Assembly (NCBI GenBank): GCA_944386555.1
Contig: CALXBN010000027.1
Coordinates: 1-37,723 of the forward strand
Reading direction: 5' to 3'
DNA length: 37,723 nucleotides
Source of the DNA: an uncultured Ruthenibacterium sp.
GTDB taxonomy: Bacteria; Bacillota; Clostridia; Oscillospirales; Ruminococcaceae
Each line of letters begins with the position of its first letter. The first letter of the stretch is position 1. The position numbers and the translations under genes are program-made. Below are positions 30,552-37,723 of this stretch, in pieces. Under the pieces are notes generated by a model that was not told the DNA's origin, ran no database searches, and saw nothing but the letters and a program-made list of their open reading frames with translations.

Positions 30552-33044
30552 ATGGCACAAGAACATTCCGAACAGACTGTATCCCGGACACAGGCCGAAC
30601 AAGCCCCCGACGGGCGGGACGCCGCCCTGTCCCTGGCGGAAAGCCTGACGCTGCAGCAGGCGTGCAGCCTGTTGTCCGGGCTGGATTTCTGGCGCACCAA
30701 GCCGCTGCCCGCCCTGGGCGTGCCCAGCCTGCGTATGGCCGATGGCCCGCACGGCTTGCGGGTGGAAGACCACCGTCATGCCAAACAGAATGGCGGCCAC
30801 AGCCTGCCGGCCACCTGCTTCCCCACGGCGGGCGCCCTGGCAGCCAGCTGGGATGAAGCCCTGGCGGCCCGGGTAGGCGCGGCCATCGCCCGGGAGTGCC
30901 GGGCGCAGGGCGTCAGCATGCTGCTGGGGCCCGGGGTGAACATCAAGCGCGGCCCCCTGTGCGGCCGCAATTTCGAATATTTCAGCGAGGACCCGCTGCT
31001 GGCCGGCCGCCTGGCTGCGGCGTTCATCACCGGCGTGCAGGGGCAGGGGGTGGCGGCCTGCCTGAAACATTTTGCCGTCAACAATCAGGAGAACGGCCGC
31101 ATGCGCGTCTCCGCAGAGGTAGATGAGCGCGCGCTGCGGGAGATCTACCTGAAGCCCTTCGAGATTGCCGTGAAAACAGCCCGTCCCGCCGCGGTGATGG
31201 CCGCCTACAACCGGGTGAACGGTGCCTACGCCACCGAAAATGCCGCTTTGCTGCGGGATGTCCTGCGGGAGGAGTGGGGTTTTGACGGCCTTGTTGTCAG
31301 TGACTGGGGCGCGGTGAACGACCGTGCCCGCGCCGTGGCCGCGGGGATGGATTTGGAGATGCCCGGAAGCGGCGGCCTGAACGACCGTGCCGTGGCCGGT
31401 GCCGTGGCTGCGGGGCGGCTTCCCCGGGCGGCGGTGGATGCCTGTGCGGCCCGGGTGCTGCGGCTGGTGCGGAACTGGCCCGCCGCCCCCGCCGGAACAT
31501 CCTACAGCCAGCGGGCCCACGACAGTCTGGCGGTGGAAGCGGCGGAACAAAGTGCGGTGCTGCTGAAAAACGAGGGCCTGCTGCCGTTGGATGAACAGGA
31601 GAATGTAGCGGTCATCGGCAAATTGGCGGCTCATCCCCGTTACCAGGGTGCGGGCAGCAGTCTGGTGAACAGTGCACCGCAAAGTTTTACGGATGCGCTG
31701 CGGGCCCAGGGGGCGGCCTATGTGAATTATGCCCCGGGTTACCATCTGCGCACCGACGCTCCCGACGAAGCGCTGGAGCAGGCGGCAGTGGCCTACGCCC
31801 GCACCGCCCGTGTGGTAGTGTATTTCATGGGGCTTACGGAACCTTTTGAAAGCGAAGGGTACGACCGCACCCATCTGCGCCTGCCCCGCAACCAGACGGC
31901 CCTGCTGGAAAAGCTGGCGGCGGTCAATCCCAACATTGCGGTGGTGCTGTGCGGCGGCGCGCCGGTGCTGACAGACTGGCTGCCCCGCACCAGGGCGGTG
32001 CTGTATATGGCACTGGGCGGCCAGGGGGCCGGGCCTGCTGCCTGCCGGCTGCTGTTCGGCCGGGCGGTGCCCGGCGGCAAGCTGGCCGAAAGCTGGCCGG
32101 CTGCCCTGGCGGACACGCCCTGTGCGCGCCACTTCCCCATGGGGCCCCGGGCCGTCACTTACAGTGAGAGCATTTATGTGGGGTACCGCTACTACCTTAC
32201 CGCTCAAAAGCCTGTGGCTTTTCCCTTTGGATATGGGATGTCCTATACGCGCTTTGCCTACAGCAGCCTGGGCCTGGGCCGCCGCAGCCGCCGGGGCTGT
32301 GCGCTGCAGGTGCTGTTCACGCTGGAAAACAAGGGCCGCTGTGCCGGGGCCGAAGTGGCCCAGGTGTATGTGGGCAAGGCCGATTCGGCAGTGTACCGCC
32401 CGGCCCGGGTGCTTGCAGGCTATGTGAAAACGGTGCTGCAGCCCGGCCAGCGCCAGCTGCTCACCGTCACGATTCCCTACGACGCCCTGGCCGTGTGGGA
32501 CACCGTCCGTCACGCCTTCACAGTGGAGCAGGGTACGTACCAGGTATACGTGGGCGCCTCCAGCACGGACATCCGCCTGGAGAGCACCGTGGAGGTGGAG
32601 GGCGAGTACCTGCACCCTGACGAGGCCCACAGCGCCGCCGGCCCCTACGGGCACATCCGGGACAATCTGTTCCCAGACGAGGACTTTTACCGGATCCACA
32701 GCCGGCCGCCGGTAAACAACCGGCCGCTGAAGCCGGGCCAGTATACCATGGAGACCACCCTGGGCGAAATGCGCGCCAGCCGGACGGCCCGGCACATCGA
32801 GGCGCTGGCGATGGCAGTGGCCCTGCGGGCGATGCATTTCTCCGGCAATACGGCGGTACACCGGCGGGTGTGTGCCCAGGCGGTGCGTGACCTGCCTTTT
32901 AAAAACATCGCAATGAACCTGTGCGGCCGTTTGAGCTGGCAGCGCCTGCAGCTGCTGCTGGATGTGTGCAACGGCAAACGTTCCTGGCCGGCCGCCCTGG
33001 GGCCGCTGCCCGGGAAGAAGGATGATCCGCCTCGGCGGGGCTGA
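30552..33044 (+). CDS. Glycoside hydrolase family 3 beta-glucosidase (second copy)
   Basis: An 830-residue GH3 enzyme with the same domain order as that at 12119. It has MADGPHGLRVED, GPGVNIKRGPLCGRNFEYFSEDPLLAG, CLKHFAVNNQE, nucleophile Asp251 in VVSDWGAVND, then VLLKNEGLLPL, YQGAGSS and FPFGYGMSYTRF and a fibronectin III-like domain. The two enzymes are clearly paralogous but diverged; this one has about 15 extra N-terminal residues and a longer C-terminus. No signal peptide. AAAGGCAGG lies before ATG 30552, 53 bp after rarA with no promoter, so it is likely on the esterase-rarA transcript. Confidence 0.93.
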   Translation: MAQEHSEQTVSRTQAEQAPDGRDAALSLAESLTLQQACSLLSGLDFWRTKPLPALGVPSLRMADGPHGLRVEDHRHAKQNGGHSLPATCFPTAGALAASWDEALAARVGAAIARECRAQGVSMLLGPGVNIKRGPLCGRNFEYFSEDPLLAGRLAAAFITGVQGQGVAACLKHFAVNNQENGRMRVSAEVDERALREIYLKPFEIAVKTARPAAVMAAYNRVNGAYATENAALLRDVLREEWGFDGLVVSDWGAVNDRARAVAAGMDLEMPGSGGLNDRAVAGAVAAGRLPRAAVDACAARVLRLVRNWPAAPAGTSYSQRAHDSLAVEAAEQSAVLLKNEGLLPLDEQENVAVIGKLAAHPRYQGAGSSLVNSAPQSFTDALRAQGAAYVNYAPGYHLRTDAPDEALEQAAVAYARTARVVVYFMGLTEPFESEGYDRTHLRLPRNQTALLEKLAAVNPNIAVVLCGGAPVLTDWLPRTRAVLYMALGGQGAGPAACRLLFGRAVPGGKLAESWPAALADTPCARHFPMGPRAVTYSESIYVGYRYYLTAQKPVAFPFGYGMSYTRFAYSSLGLGRRSRRGCALQVLFTLENKGRCAGAEVAQVYVGKADSAVYRPARVLAGYVKTVLQPGQRQLLTVTIPYDALAVWDTVRHAFTVEQGTYQVYVGASSTDIRLESTVEVEGEYLHPDEAHSAAGPYGHIRDNLFPDEDFYRIHSRPPVNNRPLKPGQYTMETTLGEMRASRTARHIEALAMAVALRAMHFSGNTAVHRRVCAQAVRDLPFKNIAMNLCGRLSWQRLQLLLDVCNGKRSWPAALGPLPGKKDDPPRRG

Positions 33045-33065
33045 TCCGGCGCCGCCGGGATCTGG

Positions 33066-33108
33066 AAAACCGCCCCGGCCCTTTGACAAGGGGCCGGGGC
33101 GGTTTTTC
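33066..33108. terminator. Bidirectional terminator after the second GH3 gene
   Basis: A perfect 16-bp stem, 33066-33081 with 33091-33106, loop of 9 bases, A run before and TTTTT at the end. It serves the GH3 unit and the converging small gene. Confidence 0.93.
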
Positions 33109-33113
33109 TTGCG

Positions 33114-33350
33114 TCAGTCCGGCGGTTCGGGTTCGTCGAAACGGACGGGGATGGGCGGCATGTTGGGGTCTGCCTCTTCCCCGGCCAGGATGCCCTGGGC
33201 GTACATGGCCGGCAGCCAGGCGTCTGCTTCCAGGCTGTCATAAAGGGCGGGATCCCGTTCGCGGGCAAAGGTATTGGCCGTGGCGGCATAGCGTTTGCCC
33301 GGCTGCCCGGGCTGCCTGCCTTCCGGCCGTCTGCTGGTGCGATGTTCCAT
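33114..33350 (-). CDS. Small protein of unknown function
   Basis: A 78-residue hydrophilic cytoplasmic protein. It has a basic, Gly/Pro-rich start (MEHRTSRRPEGRQPGQPGKR), an ordered-looking centre (YAATANTFARERDPALYDSLEADAWLPAMYAQGIL) and an acidic, Pro-rich tail ending in DEPEPPD. I recognise no family. GAGGAGG eight bases before ATG 33350 and a shared terminator just beyond the stop support a real gene. A 17-bp inverted repeat lies 60 bp upstream of the start. Confidence 0.65.
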   Translation of the reverse strand: MEHRTSRRPEGRQPGQPGKRYAATANTFARERDPALYDSLEADAWLPAMYAQGILAGEEADPNMPPIPVRFDEPEPPD

Positions 33351-33410
33351 TGCATTCGCCTCCTCGCCCATAGTGTGCGCAGGCGGCAGATGCCTATGCT
33401 GGAAATTTTG

Positions 33411-33450
33411 CCCGCCTATGCCCGGCCCCATACGGCCGGGCATAGGCGGG
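33411..33450. repeat. 17-bp perfect inverted repeat
   Basis: 33411-33427 pairs with 33434-33450 around CCATAC. No T run follows on either strand, so it is not a normal terminator. It lies in the gap between two divergent genes. Confidence 0.9.
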
Positions 33451-33575
33451 GGAAACCCGGCAGCGCACATGACGGATACAGCCGATCGGCGCGAATGGAG
33501 CAGCAATTGACCTGTTTGGCCCGCCCTGCGCCATGCCGTGCAGCTCCAGGTACAGGCCGCTCAGCAGATGGGCAG

Positions 33576-33604
33576 TTGAACCGGAAAAGAAAATCCGATA
33601 TAAT
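33576..33604 (+). promoter_or_regulatory. Promoter of the DUF975-CmpB gene
   Basis: TTGAAC (33576-33581), 17-bp spacer, TATAAT (33599-33604), 44 bp before the ATG. Confidence 0.82.
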
Positions 33605-33648
33605 GAACCGTGCAGAGAAAACGAAGAGGGGGAAAAAGAGGCGGGATC

Positions 33649-35394
33649 ATGAAAAAAGAGGAACGAAAAGAACTGAAAACCGGGGCGCGGCGGGTGCTGA
33701 AGGGCCATTATCTGCTGTTGGTGGCTTTGTGCCTGGCGGCGGCGATGCTGTCGGCGGAATTTGCCCGCACGCTCAGTGCCGCGCAGGCCCAGGCCCCTGC
33801 CGCAGGGCAGGCTGCCGCCCCGGGCTGGCACATCAGCCTGGAAGATGCCGTGCAAAGTTTTCTGCCTGACGGTGCGGCGGCCCCGGACGGCCCCGGCGGC
33901 CTGCTGGGCACCCAGGGTGTGCTGGCGGGGCTGCTGAATCAGGTGGCCAGCGGTTCCATCCTGGTGACGTTGGCTGCGGCGGCCGGCTCGGTGCTGGGCA
34001 GCGAAAGCGCGGGCATTATGGCCCTGATAGTTGCCGGTGCGCTGGCGTTTCTGGCTTTCTGGTTCCTGGTGCAGAACCTGTTTCCCGTAATCCTGCGGCG
34101 CATGTTTCTGGAAGGGCGTGTTTACCGGCGGGTGCCCCTGGGGCGGCTGCTGTATTTGCTGCGGGTAAAAAAGTGGCTGCACGCGGCCTGGGTGATGCTG
34201 GTGAAGTACGTCTGGCTCTCGCTGTGGAGCCTGACGGTGGTGGGCGGCATCGTCAAGCATTATTCCTATTATCTGGTGCCCTATATTCTGGCGGAAAACC
34301 CCACGCTCACCGCCCGGCAGGCCGTGGGGCTGTCCCGGCGGATGATGCGCGGCCATAAATGGGAGTGCTTTGTTCTGGAACTCTCCTTCTTGGGATGGTG
34401 GATACTGGGGGCGCTGACCCTGGGCCTGACAGACCTGTTCTACACAAATCCCTACCAGACGGCTGCCTTCTGCGAATACTATACCCGCCTGCGGGCCCAG
34501 GCCAAGGTGTATGGCGTCCCCGGGGCCCAGTGGCTGAACGATGAATATCTTTTCCGCCAGCCGGAAGGGCAGGAACTGCAGGCCGCTTACGGCGATGTGC
34601 TGGAGCTGCTGCGCACCCCGCCGGTGGCACTGGAAGTGCCCGGCGGCTGGAAGGGTTTCCTGGCCAAATGGCTGGGCGTGGTGGTTTTCCCCACCCGGCG
34701 GGAGCTGGAATATGAGCGGGACCAGGCCCGCCGCATACGCCTGGAAGAATTGGCAGGAGCTGCAGAGGGGCAGGAGTATCCCGCCCGGCTGTTTTCCATC
34801 CGGGAACAGGAGAAGCGTCCGCTGGTGGAATCCCTGCACTATGTGCGCCACTATTCGGTGTGGTCGCTGCTGGTGATGTTCTTCGGCTTTTCCTTTGCCG
34901 GCTGGCTGTGGGAGGTGTGCCTGGTGCTGGTTACCCAGGGGGTACTGGCCAACCGCGGTTCCCTTCACGGGCCCTGGCTGCCCATCTACGGCGCAGGGGC
35001 GGTGCTCATCCTCACCCTGCTCAACCGCCTGCGCCGCCGCCCGGGCCTGCAATTCGCCGCTGCCGTGGCGCTCAGCGGCGTGGTGGAATTTACCACCTCC
35101 TGGGTGATGGAGCAGGCGACCGGCCTGCGCTGGTGGGATTACAGCGGCTACTTCCTCAACTTGGACGGGCGCATTTGCGCCGAGGGGCTGCTGGTGTTCG
35201 GCGTGGGCGGCATGGCCGTGGTGTATGTGCTGGCGCCTTTGGTGGATAATCTGGTGCAGCGGATGCCCCAAACCCGGGTGCGCGCGGTGTGTTTGGCGCT
35301 GCTGGCGCTGTTTGCGGCAGATGCGGTCTATTCCCAGGTGGTGCCCAATGTGGGTGCCGGTATTACCGACAACATGCCCGCCTCAGGCAGGTGA
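33649..35394 (+). CDS. Fusion membrane protein: DUF975-like plus CmpB-type ABC permease-like domain
   Basis: A 581-residue membrane protein made of two parts. Residues 1-270 look like DUF975: a basic start (MKKEERKELKTGARRVLKGHY), several hydrophobic spans and the LTARQAVGLSRRMMRGHKWECFVLELSFLGW segment typical of that family. A soluble linker of about 100 residues follows. Residues about 400-575 match the 'putative ABC transporter permease' CmpB family (YSVWSLLVMFFGFSFAGWLWEV; GSLHGPWLPIYGAGAV; VVEFTTSWVMEQATGLRWWDYS). No ATPase gene is adjacent. Function is unknown. AGAGGCGGG lies before ATG 33649. Own promoter and terminator. Confidence 0.83.
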   Translation: MKKEERKELKTGARRVLKGHYLLLVALCLAAAMLSAEFARTLSAAQAQAPAAGQAAAPGWHISLEDAVQSFLPDGAAAPDGPGGLLGTQGVLAGLLNQVASGSILVTLAAAAGSVLGSESAGIMALIVAGALAFLAFWFLVQNLFPVILRRMFLEGRVYRRVPLGRLLYLLRVKKWLHAAWVMLVKYVWLSLWSLTVVGGIVKHYSYYLVPYILAENPTLTARQAVGLSRRMMRGHKWECFVLELSFLGWWILGALTLGLTDLFYTNPYQTAAFCEYYTRLRAQAKVYGVPGAQWLNDEYLFRQPEGQELQAAYGDVLELLRTPPVALEVPGGWKGFLAKWLGVVVFPTRRELEYERDQARRIRLEELAGAAEGQEYPARLFSIREQEKRPLVESLHYVRHYSVWSLLVMFFGFSFAGWLWEVCLVLVTQGVLANRGSLHGPWLPIYGAGAVLILTLLNRLRRRPGLQFAAAVALSGVVEFTTSWVMEQATGLRWWDYSGYFLNLDGRICAEGLLVFGVGGMAVVYVLAPLVDNLVQRMPQTRVRAVCLALLALFAADAVYSQVVPNVGAGITDNMPASGR

Positions 35395-35416
35395 GGGCCG
35401 GAGCGAAGGAGCAGCA

Positions 35417-35459
35417 AAAAGGGCGGGCGCACCGTACAAACGGAGGCACCCGCCCTTTT
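35417..35459. terminator. Terminator after the DUF975-CmpB gene
   Basis: AAAAGGGCGGG (35417-35427) pairs perfectly with CCCGCCCTTTT (35449-35459), 22 bp after the stop. The A/T flanks allow it to work in both directions. Confidence 0.88.
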
Positions 35460-35801
35460 GTATGGATAGGGCCGTTTTGCCTGCCATGGGCTTTTTGGCT
35501 TCCGGCCTGGGGGCAGGCCGGCGCCCAGCGGCGGGCTCGGCTTGAAAAAGAGGCGCGGCGGCGTGTGAGCGCGCTCCGGCTTGTAAAACAAATCGGAGCA
35601 GGCTATACAAAGCTTGTCCCGACAAGGGAGCGTTAACAAAAAAGATACCCGCCAGAAACGTGAGAGCAAAGCTGTAATAAAGCTGCCGTGAGCAATCTCA
35701 CGCAAAGTATGGTATAATTTTTTTGAAAAAGTTTTGGATTTGATGTAGTATTCACCGCGAAAACCGTAGTATATAGGTGAAGCCGGAAAGGAGGCGGTGA
35801 G
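35460..35801. other. Gap holding the edge of a mobile element and its first promoter
   Basis: The first 150 bp resemble the GC-rich chromosome; from about 35590 the sequence turns AT-rich. I see no gene. At 35606-35628 there is a short hairpin-like CTTGTCCCGACAAG. Between 35659 and 35702 CGTGAGA and TCTCACG form an inverted repeat with another CGTGAG inside. An extended -10 and paired GTAGTA repeats follow in front of the sigma factor gene. Confidence 0.5.
35710..35718 (+). promoter_or_regulatory. Extended -10 promoter of the sigma factor operon
   Basis: TGGTATAAT (35710-35718), followed by a T run. The -35 is not consensus; the inverted repeat at 35659-35702 covers that region. Downstream in the leader, GTAGTA occurs at 35745 and 35766, with TTCACC (35751) and GGTGAA (35776) in inverted orientation. 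Confidence 0.6.
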
Positions 35802-36362
35802 ATGATAGACGATGAAAAAATCATAGACCTGTTTTTTGAGCGTTCCGAGCAAGGCATACGGGAGCTGGACATTAAATACGGAAAAATCTGCCATAATCTT
35901 TCGTACAACATCGTAAACAGCAGGCAGGACGCAGAGGAATGTGTCAACGACGCTTACTTAGGCGCGTGGAACGCCATTCCCCCGGTACACCCTAACCCGC
36001 TGCTCAGCTACATCGTAAAAATCGTTCGGAATATTTCACTCAAAATCTATTGGAGAAAGGAAGCAGCCAAACGGAGCGGTCACTACAAGATTGCCTTAGA
36101 GGAAATCGAAGGCTATAGCGCTGACCAGAAAACCGTGGAAGATGAAATCGAAGCCAGAGAGTTAGCCCGTATCATCGAGGATTTTTTGGACACGCTGACC
36201 GTCGAAAACCGCGTTATCTTCATGCGCCGCTATTGGTTTGCCGACAGCTATAAAGACATAGCTGAGTTTGTAGGGCTTTCGGAGAAAAACATCTCCGTCC
36301 GGCTGACCCGTATCCGAGAGAAGATGAAACAATACTTGATAGAAAGAGAGGTGTTCGTATGA
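35802..36362 (+). CDS. ECF-type RNA polymerase sigma factor of a mobile element
   Basis: A 186-residue sigma-70 family protein. Region 2 is visible as ICHNLSYNIVNSRQDAEECVNDAYLGAWNAIPP (residues about 28-62), including the typical DAEECVNDAY. Region 4 is IFMRRYWFADSYKDIAEFVGLSEKNISVRLTRIREKMKQYL (about 136-178), a helix-turn-helix. Such sigma factors with a membrane-anchored partner are common on Firmicute conjugative elements and in stress loci. A perfect GGAAAGGAGG precedes ATG 35802. The stop overlaps the next gene by 4 bp (ATGA). AT-rich codon use differs from the chromosome on the left. Confidence 0.9.
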   Translation: MIDDEKIIDLFFERSEQGIRELDIKYGKICHNLSYNIVNSRQDAEECVNDAYLGAWNAIPPVHPNPLLSYIVKIVRNISLKIYWRKEAAKRSGHYKIALEEIEGYSADQKTVEDEIEARELARIIEDFLDTLTVENRVIFMRRYWFADSYKDIAEFVGLSEKNISVRLTRIREKMKQYLIEREVFV

Positions 36363-37306
36363 ACGTAAAGAAGTTTTCCGACGCCATGAGCGAGCTGGAT
36401 ACAAAATATGTTGAGGAAGCCCTCAACTATAAAAAGAAAGCCAAAAAGCCCATTTGGATAAAGTGGGGGGCTATGGCGGCTTGCTTTTGCCTTGTGTTGT
36501 CGGGTGTGTTGCTGTATGAAGCCGAAAATCGATACCCAGTAAAAGTTCTGCCAAATTCGACAGATTATTCAGACGAGATTGCAGAGGTTCCTCGATGGGA
36601 AGACATGGAGGTTTACCAGCAATATTACGAAATCACTTTGAACGAAATAGAGTATGATGCAAATCGGGGAGAGATTTCAATTGAACAAATCGGCACAGAA
36701 ATAAGTGATGTTATCGCAAAAGGATGGGACGAATACGCAGAGATAGATGGAAAAGATGCAGAACGATATTGTCGTGCAACTGTTTATGAAATTCAGGGTA
36801 TTTCTACTCAATGCGCAGTTGCTGTACAATACGAGGGAACAAACACCTATTATGCCGCCGTAAATAGCTTATATCGACCGGAAACATTGGGACAATTTAT
36901 AGAAGACCTTGACCTTCAAAATAACCTAATTGTCAACTGGGCTTCTTACGATTACCATAAGCCAATAAGCGGATTTGCAAGTATTCGTTTTGAACATCTG
37001 GATACAAACAAAATATGGGACTTGCTGTTGTCAAATACAACGGCAATAAATGAATATGACGACCTTGACTTTGAGAAGCCGGACGCAATATTAGATATTT
37101 GTGTCAGCGTTCCCCTTTTAGGTTATGAGAATATTAGTCTAAGCATAAGAGAAGAAGGGTATATCATTACGAATATCCTTTCTACAGGTAAAATGTTTTA
37201 TGTTGGAGAGGAAAATACAAAAGCTTTTGTAGATTATGTTTTAGATGAATGTGATGGTTACGAAATCGTGTATTCATCAAATCCAAGCGACAGTACGCCA
37301 GAATGA
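36359..37306 (+). CDS. Membrane-anchored partner (probable anti-sigma factor)
   Basis: A 315-residue protein. The first about 35 residues are charged (VKKFSDAMSELDTKYVEEALNYKKKAKKP), as in cytoplasmic anti-sigma segments. One transmembrane helix follows (WGAMAACFCLVLSGVLLY, about residues 37-54), then a large extracytoplasmic domain of about 260 residues that I do not recognise. The N-terminal pattern, single helix and overlap with the sigma gene fit an anti-sigma factor that releases the sigma upon an outside signal. This role is inferred from context; no zinc-binding anti-sigma motif is visible. It ends before a good terminator. Confidence 0.75.
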   Translation: MNVKKFSDAMSELDTKYVEEALNYKKKAKKPIWIKWGAMAACFCLVLSGVLLYEAENRYPVKVLPNSTDYSDEIAEVPRWEDMEVYQQYYEITLNEIEYDANRGEISIEQIGTEISDVIAKGWDEYAEIDGKDAERYCRATVYEIQGISTQCAVAVQYEGTNTYYAAVNSLYRPETLGQFIEDLDLQNNLIVNWASYDYHKPISGFASIRFEHLDTNKIWDLLLSNTTAINEYDDLDFEKPDAILDICVSVPLLGYENISLSIREEGYIITNILSTGKMFYVGEENTKAFVDYVLDECDGYEIVYSSNPSDSTPE

Positions 37307-37324
37307 GATAAAACATTATCAGGG

Positions 37325-37360
37325 AAAGAGCAGTCAAAATGAACTGCTCTTTTCTTTTTT
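37325..37360 (+). terminator. Terminator of the sigma/anti-sigma operon
   Basis: AAAGAGCAGT (37325-37334) pairs with ACTGCTCTTT (37343-37352), followed by TCTTTTTT. 18 bp after the stop. Confidence 0.9.
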
Positions 37361-37386
37361 CCATGAGCAGAAAGGAGCGACCACCC

Positions 37387-37723
37387 ATGACGAAACCGAG
37401 AGTGAAAACCCGCGAGGAAGTGACCGCCGAGATTGAGGACGGAAAGAAGAAAATCCGGCAACTTGAAAACCGGGAAAAGGTATTGCGGCAAAGGTATTGC
37501 CACCGAGAAAGGCGAACTAAACCGAAATATCCAAAAGGCAAACCGCCTTATCCGGGAACTCCGGGCGCAGGTTGGGAAGCTCAAAGAATGGATTGCCGAC
37601 CTGTTCAAAGCGCGGGAAACCGCCCCGGAGCAGCCGCAACAATCCCCCGGCCTTGCAAATCTGCTGATGAAGTATTTGAGCGTTCAGAGAGAAAAGAGCC
37701 GGAAGTATTCGCAGAGTTGGCAA
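37387..37723 (+). pseudogene. Chimera: start of a DUF3847 gene joined to a MobA/MobL relaxase C-terminal part, cut by window end
   Basis: AAAGGAG precedes ATG 37387, and the first about 33 codons (MTKPRVKTREEVTAEIEDGK, then KKIRQLENREKVL) look like a DUF3847 protein, a small protein usually encoded beside mob genes on conjugative elements. From about 37490 the sensible coding sequence is in another frame (codons starting at 37490, 37493 and so on): GKGIATEKGELNRNIQKANRL, then LIRELRAQVGKLKEWIADLF and LANLLMKYL. That fits the region after the relaxase domain of MobA/MobL proteins. Two 11-bp copies of AAAGGTATTGC (37476 and 37490) sit at the joint. The relaxase domain itself is absent here. The DUF3847 frame stays open to the window end but with meaningless sequence. 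Confidence 0.65.

Noticed and set aside
30468..33089. An 873-codon minus-strand open frame opposite the second GH3 gene
   Set aside because: Same antisense effect; the plus-strand GH3 motifs are unambiguous.
33394..35271. A 625-codon minus-strand open frame opposite the DUF975-CmpB gene
   Set aside because: His/Gln/Pro-rich nonsense translation with no start signal; the plus strand encodes recognisable membrane domains.
1..37723. CRISPR array, restriction-modification, prophage or toxin-antitoxin system
   Set aside because: No regularly spaced repeats, and no cas, nuclease-methylase, phage structural or toxin genes were found. The XRE gene pairs with a membrane protein, not with a toxin-like partner.

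Overview
The window looks like chromosomal DNA of a GC-rich gut Firmicute of the Oscillospiraceae/Ruminococcaceae type (Faecalibacterium, Gemmiger or Subdoligranulum-like). This rests on Gram-positive style AGGAGG ribosome sites, DnaD/DnaC-type replication genes, a thiT gene behind a TPP riboswitch, TSCPD and TIGR04076 small proteins, and strong G/C at third codon positions. The genus is inferred from general character, not from a marker gene. Most of the window (1-35.4 kb) is ordinary core genome. The last 2 kb is clearly more AT-rich and begins a conjugative or mobilisable element.

Layout. 0-5 kb: the end of a methionine-gamma-lyase-like gene, cysS, tRNA-Pro(GGG) on the minus strand, a TIGR04076 gene divergent from a Nudix-nucleotidyltransferase pair, and a small lipoprotein gene. 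5.1-7.1 kb (minus): a dnaD-like and dnaC/dnaI-like replication initiation operon. 7.1-11.9 kb (minus): a four-gene Gld-type ABC exporter operon (ATPase, permease, GldG-like protein, DUF4340 protein). 12.1-14.5 kb: a GH3 beta-glucosidase. 14.6-16 kb: a small unknown protein, tRNA-Gly(CCC) and a flavodoxin/ferredoxin protein. 16-19.3 kb: recQ (minus), a phosphoribosyltransferase and a TauE/SafE permease. 19.5-23.7 kb: a DUF3796/XRE pair, a PHP phosphoesterase, a TSCPD protein and a Clp ATPase without an N-domain. 23.8-26.6 kb: rubredoxin and glyA (minus), facing away from nth and a lipoprotein gene. 26.6-28.2 kb: TPP riboswitch, thiT and a cytidylate-kinase-like gene. 28.3-33.1 kb: esterase, rarA and a second GH3 enzyme, probably one transcript. 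33.1-35.4 kb: a small unknown gene and a DUF975-CmpB fusion protein. 35.6 kb to the end: an ECF-type sigma factor, its membrane-anchored partner, and a chimera of a DUF3847 gene start with the C-terminal part of a MobA/MobL relaxase.

Transcription signals are unusually legible. Many genes have a near-consensus -35/-10 pair with 16-18 bp spacing, and most units end in a long GC-rich hairpin flanked by A and T runs, so operon limits can be drawn with fair confidence.

No wholly new system stands out. The points most worth checking are a short GC-biased degenerate patch in cysS that removes a zinc-binding cysteine, the DUF3847-MobA/L chimera in the mobile element, the Clp ATPase that lacks its N-domain but keeps a ClpP-docking-like LGF tripeptide, the low-complexity Ser/Ala/Asp segments shared by Gld operon proteins, and several large perfect inverted repeats in intergenic DNA.
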